DNA of 44,229 nucleotides. Origin: Paraburkholderia elongata (GTDB lineage Bacteria; Pseudomonadota; Gammaproteobacteria; Burkholderiales; Burkholderiaceae). The DNA is taken from NCBI RefSeq assembly GCF_013177735.1, contig NZ_WOEZ01000069.1, forward strand, positions 1 through 44,229, in the 5' to 3' direction. Positions 17,357 to 25,391 of the stretch are shown here, piece after piece; the first letter of the stretch is position 1; each line of letters begins with the position of its first letter. Under the pieces are notes generated by a model. That model ran no database searches, had not been told where the DNA came from, and saw only the letters and a program-made list of their open reading frames with translations. The position numbers and the translations under genes were made by a program.

Positions 17357-18274
17357 TCAGGCCATCCGTTTCAGTTTGGGATCGAGTGCGTCGCGCAGCC
17401 CGTCGCCGAGCAGATTGATCGCGAGCACCGAGATCAGGATGGAGAGACCCGGCATCGTGACGATCCACCAGGCGCTGTCGATATAGTCGCGCGCCGAGGC
17501 CAGCATCGCGCCCCACTCCGCCGACGGCGGCTGCACGCCGAGACCGAGGAAGCCGAGCGCCGCGGCATCGAGAATCGCCGACGAAAAGCCCAGCGTAGCC
17601 TGCACGATCAAAGGTGCGGTGCAGTTCGGCAGCACTTGCGAGAACATCAGGCGCAACGTGCCGGCGCCCGCGACGCGCGAAGCTGTGACGTATTCCTTCT
17701 GCAATTCGCCTTGCGCCGAAGCACGCGTCAAACGCACATAGCCCGGCAACGCGACGATCGCAATCGCCAGCATCGTGTTGCCGAGACCCGGACCGATAAT
17801 CGCGACCACCGCGACTGCCAGCAGCAGCGAGGGCAAGGCGAGCAGCACGTCCATGATGCGCATGATCGGCGTATCGGCCCACTTCTCGAAGAATGCCGCG
17901 ATCAGACCAAGCACGACGCCCGGAATCAGCGCGAGCACCACCGAGACAAAGCCGATCCAGAACGACAGCCGCGCGCCGTACATCAGACGCGAGAGAATGT
18001 CGCGGCCCGCTTCGTCGGTGCCGAGAATGAACTTCCAGTTGCCGCCGTCGAGCCAGGCGGGCGGAATCTTCACCGAGTCGCGGTACTGCTCGATCGGGCT
18101 GTGCGGCGCGATCAACGGTGCGAAGATCGCGATGAAAACGAGCACCAGCACGATGATGCCGGCGCCGACCGCGCCACGATTACGCGAGAAATTCGCCCAG
18201 AATTCGCGGGCGGCTATTGTGCGGCCACTCGGTGGAGTGACCGCTTGGGGGACTGTGTTTTGAATGTCTGCCAT
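17357..18274 (-). CDS. dppC: Peptide ABC importer permease DppC-like
   Basis: A 305-residue inner-membrane permease. An N-terminal cytoplasmic stretch is followed by the first membrane span ([20 protein letters not shown]), the periplasmic [21 protein letters not shown] signature of the DppC/OppC family, and five further spans. The EAA loop [20 protein letters not shown] contacts the ATPases. The C-terminal [15 protein letters not shown] is the usual family end. It starts 7 bp after dppB. Confidence 0.95.
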   Translation of the reverse strand: MADIQNTVPQAVTPPSGRTIAAREFWANFSRNRGAVGAGIIVLVLVFIAIFAPLIAPHSPIEQYRDSVKIPPAWLDGGNWKFILGTDEAGRDILSRLMYGARLSFWIGFVSVVLALIPGVVLGLIAAFFEKWADTPIMRIMDVLLALPSLLLAVAVVAIIGPGLGNTMLAIAIVALPGYVRLTRASAQGELQKEYVTASRVAGAGTLRLMFSQVLPNCTAPLIVQATLGFSSAILDAAALGFLGLGVQPPSAEWGAMLASARDYIDSAWWIVTMPGLSILISVLAINLLGDGLRDALDPKLKRMA

Positions 18275-18281
18275 TTTCGGT

Positions 18282-19292
18282 TCACCTCGTATGGCGGATG
18301 CGCGGGTTCAACACGCCGTACAGCAAATCGACGACGAGGTTCACAACGATCACCAGCGTAGCGATCATCAGGATACCGCCCTGCACCACCGGATAATCGC
18401 GCCGGCCGATCGCATCGATCAGCCACTTGCCGATACCCGGCCACGAAAACAGCGTCTCGGTCAGCACCGCGCCCGCCAGCAACGTACCGACCTGCAAGCC
18501 GATCACGGTCACCACCGGAATCAGCGCATTGCGCAACGCATGCACGACGATCACGCGGCCGGGCGACAAGCCCTTCGCGCGCGCGGTGCGAATGTAGTCT
18601 TCGCGCAGCACTTCGAGCATGGCAGAACGCGTCATCCGCGCGACGACCGCCAGCGGAATCGTGCCGAGCACAATGGCCGGCAGGATCAGATGGCTGAGCG
18701 CGGACTTGAACGCGCCTTCGTCGGTGGACATCATCGCGTCGATCAGCATGAAGCCGGTCACGTGCGGAATGTCGTATTCGACCGCGATGCGGCCCGACAC
18801 CGGCGTCCAGCCGAGCTTCACGGAAAACACCATGATGAGGATCAAACCCCACCAGAAGATCGGCATCGAGTAGCCGGTCAGCGCCGTGCCCATCACGCCG
18901 TGATCGACCACCGTGCCGCGCCTGAGAGCCGCGAACACACCCGCCGGAAGGCCGACGATCAACGCGAACATCATTGCGCAGAACGACAGTTCGACGGTGG
19001 CGGGGAAGCGTGCGAGGAATTCGCCCATCACGCTGGTATTGGTGATGATCGAGGTGCCGAGGTTGCCGTGCATGGCGCGACCGATGTAGTGGACGTATTG
19101 CATCGGCAAGGACTCGTCGAGCCCCAGCCGGTGCATCGCGGCGGCATGCATGGCGGGATCGACGCCGCGCTCGCCCATCATGACTTCGATGGGGTCGCCC
19201 GGTATCAGGTGAATCAGCGCAAACGCGAGGATCGTGATGCCGATGAACGTCGGTATCACCATGCCGATGCGGCGCAAAACAAAGCGGAACAT
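18282..19292 (-). CDS. dppB: Peptide ABC importer permease DppB-like
   Basis: A 336-residue permease with six predicted spans. The N-terminal MFRFVLRRIGMVIPTFIGI and LIHLIPGDP are strong family markers of DppB/OppB, followed by a large periplasmic region (about 45-95) and an EAA loop around RTARAKGLSPGRVIVVHALRN (the usual ATPase contact). The C-terminal NLVVDLLYGVLNPRIR is also standard. It is separated from dppA by 132 bp that contain an attenuator-like hairpin, the only real break in the operon. Confidence 0.95.
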   Translation of the reverse strand: MFRFVLRRIGMVIPTFIGITILAFALIHLIPGDPIEVMMGERGVDPAMHAAAMHRLGLDESLPMQYVHYIGRAMHGNLGTSIITNTSVMGEFLARFPATVELSFCAMMFALIVGLPAGVFAALRRGTVVDHGVMGTALTGYSMPIFWWGLILIMVFSVKLGWTPVSGRIAVEYDIPHVTGFMLIDAMMSTDEGAFKSALSHLILPAIVLGTIPLAVVARMTRSAMLEVLREDYIRTARAKGLSPGRVIVVHALRNALIPVVTVIGLQVGTLLAGAVLTETLFSWPGIGKWLIDAIGRRDYPVVQGGILMIATLVIVVNLVVDLLYGVLNPRIRHTR

Positions 19293-19318
19293 GGTTCGTC
19301 CCTATGGTCTTGATGAAG

Positions 19319-19362
19319 AAAAAACGCAACCGGCGACGAGGGCTTGTGACCCCGGCCGCCGG
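19319..19362 (-). terminator. Attenuator-like terminator between dppA and dppB
   Basis: On the minus strand GCCGCCGG's complement CCGGCGGC (19362-19355) pairs with GTCGCCGG (19337-19330), with an inner GGG/CCC helix, and six T residues follow (19324-19319) after GCG. Read-through would give less permease and ATPase than binding protein, a common ABC-importer arrangement. Confidence 0.65.
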
Positions 19363-19424
19363 ACCATTTCGACCAGTTTTCTAACCGTGCGAAAAGCTAC
19401 TGCGTAAGCTTGACTGTATTACCT

Positions 19425-21068
19425 TTACTTGACACTGACGCCGTCGAAGCGCGCATAACCGAGCGGCTCGATACGCATGTCGACCACCTTCTTGCTGACA
19501 GGCTGGTACACCGTCGAGTGAGCGATCGCCGAGAACGGCAGTTGCTGCGCGAAGATCTGCTGCGCCTGCATGTAAGCCGTCGTGCGTGCGCCCTGATCGG
19601 TCGACTCGCGGCCCTTCTGGACCAGATCCTCGAACGGCTTGTAGCACCACTTCGAGAAGTTGTTGCCGTTCACCGCTTCGCAACCGAGCAGCGTGCCGAG
19701 CCAGTTATCCGGATCGCCGTTGTCGCCGGTCCAGCCGATCAGCATCGTGTCATCTTCACCTGCGTGCGCGCGCTTGATGTACTCGCCCCATTCATACGTG
19801 ACGATCTTCGCCTTCACGCCGATCTTGGCCCAGTCGGCCTGGATCATTTCCGCCATCAGGCGGGCGTTCGGGTTATACGCGCGTTGCACCGGCATCGCCC
19901 ACAGCGTGATGTCGAAGCCGTTCGCATATCCGGCCTTCGCCAGCAGCGCCTTGGCCTTGTCCGTGTCGAAGGACGCGCTCTTCAGGTTCTTGTCGTACGA
20001 CCATTGGGTCGGCGGCATCGGGTTCGTCGCGGCCTGGCCTGCGCCTTGATACACCGACTCGATGATCGCCTTCTTGTTGATCGCCATGTCGAGCGCCTCA
20101 CGCACTTCGAGCTTGTCGACCGGCTTGTGCGTCACGTTGTACGCGAGGTAGCCGAGGTTGAAGCCCGGCTGCGACGGCATCGCGATGTTCGCTTCAGCCT
20201 TCAGCGGCGCGATGTCGGCCGGACGCGGATAGCTCATCACCTGGCATTCGTCGCGCTTGATCTTCTGCACGCGCACACCGGCGTCCGGCGTGATCGAGAA
20301 GATCAGCTTCGAGATCTTCACTGTGTTCGGCTTCCAGTAATCCGGATTGCCGTCGAAACGGATCGTCGCGTCCTTCGTGTAGCTGCGGAAGATGAACGGG
20401 CCCGTGCCGACCGGGTTCTGGTTGATATCGGCAGCCTTGCCGGCCTTCAGCAGTTGGTCCGCATATTCACCGGAGAGGATCGACGCGTATTCCATCGCCA
20501 TGTTCTGGATGAACGGCGCGTTGACTTCCTTCAGCGTGAACTTGACCGTGTACGGATCCACCTTTTCGACGCTGGCGATCAGCTTGTCGAGGCCCATGTC
20601 CGTGAAGTACGGGAATTGAACCGGGTACGCCTTACGGAACGGCTGGTTCGTGTCCAGCATGCGCTGGAACGTGAACACGACGTCGTCCGCATTGAATTCA
20701 CGCGTCGGCTTGAAGAACGACGTGGTCTGGAACTTCACGCCATGACGCAGATGGAACGTGTAGGTCTTGCCGTCCGCGGAGACATCCCACTTTTCGGCGA
20801 GGCCCGGCTCGACCTTGGTGCCGCCGCGCTCGAATTCGACGAGGCGGTTGTAGACGGTAAACGTATTAGCCGTGAAATCGGTGCCCGTGGTGTATTGGGC
20901 CGGATCGAAACCCGCAGGACTGCCTTCTGAGCAGTAAACCAGGGTTTTGTCAGGCAAGGTGGCCGCGTCCGCTGAGGCGGGCGCGAGGCCGGCAGCCAGG
21001 ACGGCACAGGCGCTCAAGACTGGCAGGCAGGTATGGCGAACTGCAAACAGCAATCGGGATACTGTCAT
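19425..21068 (-). CDS. dppA: Periplasmic peptide-binding protein DppA-like
   Basis: A 547-residue solute-binding protein (SBP family 5). The signal peptide spans about residues 1-36, with cleavage expected near ASADAATLP. The mature N-terminus KTLVYCSEGSPAGFDPAQYT and the segment VYNRLVEF are close to DppA-type dipeptide or heme-binding proteins. The central YTVKFTLKEVNAPFIQNMAMEYASI region and the C-terminal LLGCEAVNGNN with GRESTDQGART are also typical. The ATG at 21068 has GGAG seven bases upstream; a GTG at 21071 is adjacent. Ligand specificity (dipeptide, other short peptide, heme) is not resolved by sequence. Confidence 0.94.
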   Translation of the reverse strand: MTVSRLLFAVRHTCLPVLSACAVLAAGLAPASADAATLPDKTLVYCSEGSPAGFDPAQYTTGTDFTANTFTVYNRLVEFERGGTKVEPGLAEKWDVSADGKTYTFHLRHGVKFQTTSFFKPTREFNADDVVFTFQRMLDTNQPFRKAYPVQFPYFTDMGLDKLIASVEKVDPYTVKFTLKEVNAPFIQNMAMEYASILSGEYADQLLKAGKAADINQNPVGTGPFIFRSYTKDATIRFDGNPDYWKPNTVKISKLIFSITPDAGVRVQKIKRDECQVMSYPRPADIAPLKAEANIAMPSQPGFNLGYLAYNVTHKPVDKLEVREALDMAINKKAIIESVYQGAGQAATNPMPPTQWSYDKNLKSASFDTDKAKALLAKAGYANGFDITLWAMPVQRAYNPNARLMAEMIQADWAKIGVKAKIVTYEWGEYIKRAHAGEDDTMLIGWTGDNGDPDNWLGTLLGCEAVNGNNFSKWCYKPFEDLVQKGRESTDQGARTTAYMQAQQIFAQQLPFSAIAHSTVYQPVSKKVVDMRIEPLGYARFDGVSVK

Positions 21069-21106
21069 CACGTTCTCCGCACAGCAGCCATGTCAGCTGC
21101 GCTTCG

Positions 21107-21135
21107 ATCATAGACAGCAGAAAAATCGGGTTCAA
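21107..21135 (-). promoter_or_regulatory. Sigma-70 promoter of dppA
   Basis: Minus strand: -35 TTGAAC (21135-21130), 17-bp spacer, -10 TATGAT (21112-21107). The start point would be about 30 bases upstream of the dppA ATG, leaving room for the GGAG ribosome-binding site. Confidence 0.7.
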
Positions 21136-21225
21136 TGCGGGCTTACGCGCGCAGAAGGAGAGACTCGACGAGGAGAGGGATTGCTGCGTCGCAGCATCGG
21201 CTTGAAGTGTGGAATTCCGTGGCGC

Positions 21226-21262
21226 AAAAAAAACCGCGCGGCTGGATAAGCCGCGCGGTTTT
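21226..21262 (-). terminator. Strong terminator after metF
   Basis: AGCCGCGCGGTTTT (21249-21262) and AAAACCGCGCGGCT (21230-21243) form a 14-bp stem with a 5-base loop. On the minus strand it is followed by a run of eight T residues (complement of A 21226-21233). It ends the ahcY-metF unit and, with its T-rich right side, can also work on the plus strand. Confidence 0.88.
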
Positions 21263-21282
21263 ATACAAAGGCTACTCGGAAC

Positions 21283-22113
21283 CTAAGCGCCCAGCCGTTC
21301 GCAGATCGCCTTGGTCGCCGCAGCGCCATTGAGCGTGTAGAAGTGCAGACCCGGCACCTTCGCGTCGATGAGACGCTGGCACAGGTCCGTCACCACATCC
21401 AGCCCGAACGCGCGAATCGACTCGCGGTCGTCGCCGAAGCTTTCCAGACGGCGCGCGATCCAGCGCGGCACTTCCGCGCCGCACATCTCCGAGAAACGCA
21501 TCAGCTGCGAGAAGTTCGTGATCGGCATGATGCCCGGCACGATCGGCACGTCGACGCCGAGCTTCCGCGCGTCGGCGACGAAACGGAAGTACGCGTCCGC
21601 GTTGAAGAAATACTGCGTGATCGCCGAATTAGCGCCGGCCTTCACCTTGCGGGCGAAGTTTTCCAGATCGTGACGCGGCGAGCGCGACTGCGGGTGGTAC
21701 TCCGGGTAGCCGGCCACCTCGATCCAGAACCAGTCGCCGAACTCGGCGCGGATAAAGCTCACCAGTTCCGACGCGTAGCGCAGTTCGCCGACCTCGCCCA
21801 TGCCGGACGGCAGATCGCCGCGCAGCGCGACGATATGGCGGATGCCATGCGCGCGGTACTCGTTGAGGATCGCGCGCAGGCTCTCTCTCGACGAGCCGAT
21901 GCACGACACGTGCGGCGCCGCTTCGAGCCCTTCCTTCGCCATTTCGACGACGGTATCGAGCGTGCCCTGTTGCGTCGAGCCGCCGGCGCCGAACGTGACG
22001 GACACGAACTTGGGCTTGAGCGGCGCGAGTTGCGCGCGGGTGGCGCGCAGCTTGTCGACGCCTTCCTGCGTTTTCGGCGGGAAGAATTCGAATGAAAGTT
22101 CGATCGGGTTCAT
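21283..22113 (-). CDS. metF: 5,10-methylenetetrahydrofolate reductase
   Basis: Reduces methylene-THF to 5-methyl-THF with FAD and NADH, supplying the methyl group for methionine synthesis. The 276-residue TIM-barrel protein shows LSFEFFPPKTQEG at residues 5-17 (catalytic Glu region), FVSVTFGAGGSTQQGT, the flavin-contact region HIVALRGDLP, YPEYHPQS, and ITQYFFNADAYFRFV. It is the last gene of the leftward ahcY unit, 11 bp after the holin-like gene. Its ribosome-binding site is weak, which fits translation coupled to the upstream gene. Confidence 0.96.
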   Translation of the reverse strand: MNPIELSFEFFPPKTQEGVDKLRATRAQLAPLKPKFVSVTFGAGGSTQQGTLDTVVEMAKEGLEAAPHVSCIGSSRESLRAILNEYRAHGIRHIVALRGDLPSGMGEVGELRYASELVSFIRAEFGDWFWIEVAGYPEYHPQSRSPRHDLENFARKVKAGANSAITQYFFNADAYFRFVADARKLGVDVPIVPGIMPITNFSQLMRFSEMCGAEVPRWIARRLESFGDDRESIRAFGLDVVTDLCQRLIDAKVPGLHFYTLNGAAATKAICERLGA

Positions 22114-22124
22114 GTTTCAGTAGA

Positions 22125-22478
22125 TCAACCGATACTGCGGTTGCCGAAAATAAGCGCGGACAGCAGCCACGAAACGATGCTGTACAGAATCGAGCCGAAG
22201 AACGCCGACCAGAAACCCGATACTTCAAATCCCTTCAGCAGCGACGCGCACAGCCAGAAGCACAACGCATTGACCACCAGAATGAAAAGTCCGAGCGTGA
22301 CGATCGTGACGGGCAGCGTCAGCAGGATCAGCACCGGTCGCAAGATCGTATTGATCAACCCGAGCACCACCGCGACGATCAAGGCGGTGCCGAAACTGCG
22401 GATATGAATCGACGGTACGAGGTAGGTGATGATCAGAAGCGCAAGCGCGTTGATCAGCCAGGTCAGCAGCACGGTCAT
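22125..22478 (-). CDS. Small phage-holin-like (4TMS, superfamily IV) membrane protein
   Basis: A 117-residue hydrophobic protein of the PF04020-type 'mycobacterial 4TM holin' group, with about four spans: VLLTWLINALALLIITYLV, ALIVAVVLGLINTIL, ITLGLFILVVNALCFWL-like and FFGSILYSIVSWLLSALIF. The conserved NxxLRPxL signature is visible as NTILRPVLILLTLP. Function unknown; the holin name is historical. The ATG at 22478 has the near-perfect ribosome-binding site AAAGGAGCT; upstream in-frame codons are not needed. It lies between ahcY and metF and is likely co-transcribed with both. Confidence 0.88.
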   Translation of the reverse strand: MTVLLTWLINALALLIITYLVPSIHIRSFGTALIVAVVLGLINTILRPVLILLTLPVTIVTLGLFILVVNALCFWLCASLLKGFEVSGFWSAFFGSILYSIVSWLLSALIFGNRSIG

Positions 22479-22539
22479 GTAGAGCTCCTTTGAGGCAGGA
22501 TGTCCGTTTGAACGGAAAAAGGCGGGCATGGCGAACAAA

Positions 22540-22558
22540 GCGGCGCCTTGCGCGCCGC
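22540..22558 (-). terminator. Possible attenuator hairpin between ahcY and the holin-like gene
   Basis: GCGGCGC and GCGCCGC (22552-22558 and 22540-22546) form a 7-bp GC stem with a 5-base loop; TTTGTT follows on the minus strand. Weak T-tract, so partial termination at most. Confidence 0.4.
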
Positions 22559-22606
22559 CCTGTCGTCAAACTGTCATGCTTTAAAACCGCCTGCGTGCTT
22601 AATCTT

Positions 22607-22645
22607 ACTTAGTAGCGTTGCTTAGTAACGTTACTTAGTAGCGGT
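22607..22645. repeat. Three tandem 13-bp units at the ahcY 3' end
   Basis: ACTTAGTAGCGTT (22607-22619), GCTTAGTAACGTT (22620-22632) and ACTTAGTAGCGGT (22633-22645) follow one another exactly. The rightmost unit contains the ahcY stop codon (22635-22637) and its last sense codons. The pattern looks like duplication of the gene's end into the intergenic DNA. Confidence 0.75.
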
Positions 22646-24056
22646 AGTGGTTTGGCTTGAACGGACCGTTCTTGTCGACGCTGATATAGCTCGCCTGATA
22701 ATCCGACAGCACGGTCAGTTCTGCGCCGATACGACCCAGATGCAGACGTGCGACCTTTTCATCAAGGTGCTTCGGCAACACGTAGACCTTGTTTTCGTAC
22801 TTGTCGCCGTGAACGAACAGCTCGATCTGCGCGATCGTCTGGTTGGTAAACGATGCCGACATCACGAACGACGGGTGACCCGTCGCGCAACCCAGGTTCA
22901 CGAGACGCCCTTCAGCCAGCAGGATGACGCGCTTGCCGTCCGGGAAAATGATGTGGTCGACTTGCGGCTTGATGTTTTCCCACGTGTACTTGCGCGTCGA
23001 TGCAACGTCGATTTCCGAATCGAAGTGACCGATATTGCAGACAATCGCGTTGTTGCGCATGGCAGCCATATGATCGTGGCCGATCACGTGGAAATTGCCC
23101 GTTGCCGTCACGAAAATGTCGGCCTTGTCGGCGGCATATTCCATCGTCACCACGCGATAACCTTCCATCGCTGCCTGCAAGGCGCAGATCGGATCGATTT
23201 CCGTGACCCACACCGTGGCGCCCAGACCGCGCAGCGATTGTGCGCAACCCTTGCCCACATCGCCGTAACCGGCCACAACCGCGATCTTGCCCGCGATCAT
23301 CACGTCGGTTGCGCGCTTGATACCGTCGACCAGCGATTCACGGCAGCCATACAGGTTGTCGAATTTCGACTTCGTGACCGAATCGTTGACGTTGATGGCC
23401 GGGAACGGCAGGCGCCCGTCCTTTTCCATCTGGTACAGACGATGCACGCCGGTCGTGGTTTCTTCGGTCACGCCTTTGATGTGCGCGAGACGCGTGGAGT
23501 ACCACACCGGATCCGCGTCCAGATGACGGGCGATCGACTTGTACAGCGAGACTTCTTCTTCGTTTTCCGGCTTCGAGATCACCGAACGGTCTTTCTCAGC
23601 CTTCGAGCCGAGGATCAGCAGCAACGTGGCGTCGCCGCCGTCGTCGAGGATCATGTTGGCGAATTCGCCATTCGGCCATTCGAAAATGCGGTGCGAGAAT
23701 TCCCAGTATTCGTCGAGCGATTCGCCCTTGAATGCGAACACCGGCACGCCGCCTTCCGCAATCGCGGCGGCTGCATGGTCCTGCGTCGAGAAAATATTGC
23801 ACGATGCCCAGCGCACGTCCGCGCCGAGTGCCGTCAAGGTTTCGATCAGCACGCCGGTTTGAATCGTCATGTGCAGCGAACCCGCGATGCGCGCGCCCTT
23901 CAGCGGCTGCGAAACCTTGTATTCCTCGCGCGTCTGCATGAGACCGGGCATTTCGGTTTCAGCGATATTCAGTTCCTTGCGGCCCCAGGCTGCAAGCGAC
24001 ATATCGGCGACGAGGAAATCTTGCTTGTTGTTTGAATCGAGAACTGCGGCGTTCAT
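22635..24056 (-). CDS. ahcY: S-adenosylhomocysteine hydrolase
   Basis: Splits S-adenosylhomocysteine into adenosine and homocysteine, relieving product inhibition of methyltransferases. The 473-residue cytosolic enzyme shows [27 protein letters not shown], the NAD-binding [32 protein letters not shown] and the C-terminal KPNHYRY with the conserved lysine and tyrosine that reach the partner's NAD. The ATG at 24056 gives the family N-terminus and has AAAGGAGGG before it; the frame stays open upstream through the riboswitch, but that reading is not coding. First gene of the methyl-cycle unit. Confidence 0.97.
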   Translation of the reverse strand: MNAAVLDSNNKQDFLVADMSLAAWGRKELNIAETEMPGLMQTREEYKVSQPLKGARIAGSLHMTIQTGVLIETLTALGADVRWASCNIFSTQDHAAAAIAEGGVPVFAFKGESLDEYWEFSHRIFEWPNGEFANMILDDGGDATLLLILGSKAEKDRSVISKPENEEEVSLYKSIARHLDADPVWYSTRLAHIKGVTEETTTGVHRLYQMEKDGRLPFPAINVNDSVTKSKFDNLYGCRESLVDGIKRATDVMIAGKIAVVAGYGDVGKGCAQSLRGLGATVWVTEIDPICALQAAMEGYRVVTMEYAADKADIFVTATGNFHVIGHDHMAAMRNNAIVCNIGHFDSEIDVASTRKYTWENIKPQVDHIIFPDGKRVILLAEGRLVNLGCATGHPSFVMSASFTNQTIAQIELFVHGDKYENKVYVLPKHLDEKVARLHLGRIGAELTVLSDYQASYISVDKNGPFKPNHYRY

Positions 24057-24059
24057 CAC

Positions 24060-24088
24060 GCCCTCCTTTCTAAGAAATTGACTAGAAA
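24060..24088 (-). promoter_or_regulatory. Hairpin abutting the ahcY Shine-Dalgarno sequence
   Basis: On the minus strand TTTCTA (24088-24083) and TAGAAA (24072-24067) form a 6-bp stem whose 3' arm runs straight into GGAGGG (24066-24061). It could influence access to the ribosome-binding site downstream of the riboswitch. Confidence 0.4.
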
Positions 24089-24095
24089 TTTGACG

Positions 24096-24225
24096 TGAGC
24101 GCGGTTCGATGCGGTGGATCGGAAAGCGCAATGCGCATCCTGACCCTCCGATTGAAGCCTCCGAGCCTGGCGGGCGGCCGGCGAATATGGCTGATTCGCG
24201 GTACCCGTCGCAACGCTCCTCGAAG
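24096..24225 (-). ncRNA. SAH riboswitch in the ahcY leader
   Basis: The minus-strand leader matches the SAH aptamer. P1 is CTTCGAG (24225-24219) with CTCGGAG (24165-24159). Directly after the 5' P1 arm, GAGCG (24218-24214) pairs with CGCTC (24101-24097) as the pseudoknot. The conserved GTTGCGACGGG lies on the 5' side and CCAGGCTCGG on the 3' side of the loop, as in the Ralstonia ahcY aptamer. An extra helix, ATCGGA/TCCGAT (24152-24147 and 24123-24118), fills the variable insertion between P1 and the pseudoknot. Known SAH riboswitches turn ahcY on when SAH accumulates. Confidence 0.93.
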
Positions 24226-24235
24226 ACGAACGGCG

Positions 24236-24241
24236 ATTGTA
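24236..24241 (-). promoter_or_regulatory. -10 element of the ahcY promoter
   Basis: TACAAT on the minus strand lies about 11 bases before the 5' arm of riboswitch P1, so transcription would begin right at the aptamer. No convincing -35 box is seen. From 24242 to 24370 the GC-rich DNA shows nothing else I can support. Confidence 0.5.
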
Positions 24242-24370
24242 GCAAATCGAGATGGCTTCGGGGTGGCGCGGCTAGTGCCTTCTTGCGGCTCTTTGGTATT
24301 TGGCCGCGGGCGATGGCGAACCGGCGCGGCGCGCCTTGGCCCTGCTGTCGGGCCGCTTCGACCTTTGGGT

Positions 24371-25168
24371 CTACGCAGCGTGATTAGAAGGGGGCGACGC
24401 GGCGGGCTCCGCAGCGACGTTTGCCGTGCGCAACTGCTCGATGCCCGCTCGCGCGGTTTCGAGGAACTGCCTCGAAAATCGAAATGCGTCGGCCGTATCG
24501 GTGGGATCCGGCGTTTGCATGCCAAGCGCGATGCGGAAATAGCGCTCGGCGTGAATGCCCGCGTGGTAATGCATGCGCACTCGTTTCGCGTCAGCGAGGC
24601 GCCGGTTGCCGAAAATCTCGCGCAGGGCCCACGAAAACGCGCCGTCTTCGCCACCGATGCGGCGGAACGCATCATCCATCGGAAAGCCGCCGAGCGCGGC
24701 ATACACCGCGCGGCGGATGATCAGACTGCTCGGCACCGTATTGCTGAGCGTCGCGGCGTGCTGGGCGAAGTCACCATGACCGGTGAGCTCGGTCGGAAAA
24801 TCCGCGTACTCGACGTCGAGCCGCACGGACACTTCCTTAGGGTTCTGCGTGAGAAACGCGCTCGCGGCGGCTAACGCGCCGAGCAGGTATTCGTCGTCGG
24901 CGTCGAGGAAGGCAAGCAGACCGTGAGCAGCATGCATCGCGCCCCAGTTGCGCGCCCGAGCCGGGCCACCGTTGTACGGCATCTGCAGCAGGCCCACGCG
25001 CGGGTCGAGATGCCCGTAGTGCGCGACCAGGTCTGTGGAGGCATCAGTCGAGCCGTCGTCCACGACGATGATCTGCGCGGCTTCCGGCTGAATCACGCAA
25101 CTCTGGAGTGCGCGGGCGAGCGTCGCCGCGCCGTTGTAGCAGGGAATGATGATCGAGATGGGCGTCAT
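24371..25168 (-). CDS. Family 2 glycosyltransferase
   Basis: A 265-residue GT-A fold enzyme that transfers a sugar from a nucleotide donor. The N-terminal [29 protein letters not shown] and the metal-binding LDADDEY are classic GT2 motifs; [13 protein letters not shown] near residue 190 supplies the later acidic motif. No membrane span is seen, so it is probably cytosolic or peripheral. Acceptor and sugar are unknown, and no glycan cluster surrounds it. The ATG at 25168 gives the standard start MTPISIIIP; upstream in-frame sequence lacks homology features. Confidence 0.88.
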   Translation of the reverse strand: MTPISIIIPCYNGAATLARALQSCVIQPEAAQIIVVDDGSTDASTDLVAHYGHLDPRVGLLQMPYNGGPARARNWGAMHAAHGLLAFLDADDEYLLGALAAASAFLTQNPKEVSVRLDVEYADFPTELTGHGDFAQHAATLSNTVPSSLIIRRAVYAALGGFPMDDAFRRIGGEDGAFSWALREIFGNRRLADAKRVRMHYHAGIHAERYFRIALGMQTPDPTDTADAFRFSRQFLETARAGIEQLRTANVAAEPAASPPSNHAA

Positions 25169-25344
25169 GGACTGAAACGGGCTCTGCGGGCCGAACGGTA
25201 GAGAACCGTCGATGTTATCCCGCTTCCGGCGGCTTCCATCCTGGAAAAGCGATGTGCGCGACCGCACCGAACAACGCACTGCGCGCGAACGGCGCCGATA
25301 CGAAGCGCGTCATCACGTTGCACCAGAACATAAATTCGATGACT

Positions 25345-25375
25345 TACAATCGCTCAAATCATTCCAAATTGGAAT
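25345..25375 (+). promoter_or_regulatory. LysR operator and -10 region of the LysR gene
   Basis: ATTCCAA-A-TTGGAAT (25361-25375) is a perfect 7-bp inverted repeat and fits the LysR T-N11-A rule. A -10-like TACAAT lies at 25345-25350. The site is 16 bp before the GTG start, well placed for autorepression. Confidence 0.6.
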
Positions 25376-25391
25376 TCTGGAGCCCGAGATC

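Noticed and set aside
17093..19313. Two long plus-strand frames opposite the importer permeases
   Set aside because: His/Arg/Asp-rich nonsense composition; the permeases on the minus strand are unambiguous.
22647..24035. 462-codon plus-strand frame opposite ahcY
   Set aside because: Exact shadow of a highly conserved gene.
24096..24245. N-terminal extension of AhcY through the leader (frame open to 24245)
   Set aside because: The extension coincides with the SAH riboswitch, and the ATG at 24056 has a strong ribosome-binding site and the family N-terminus.
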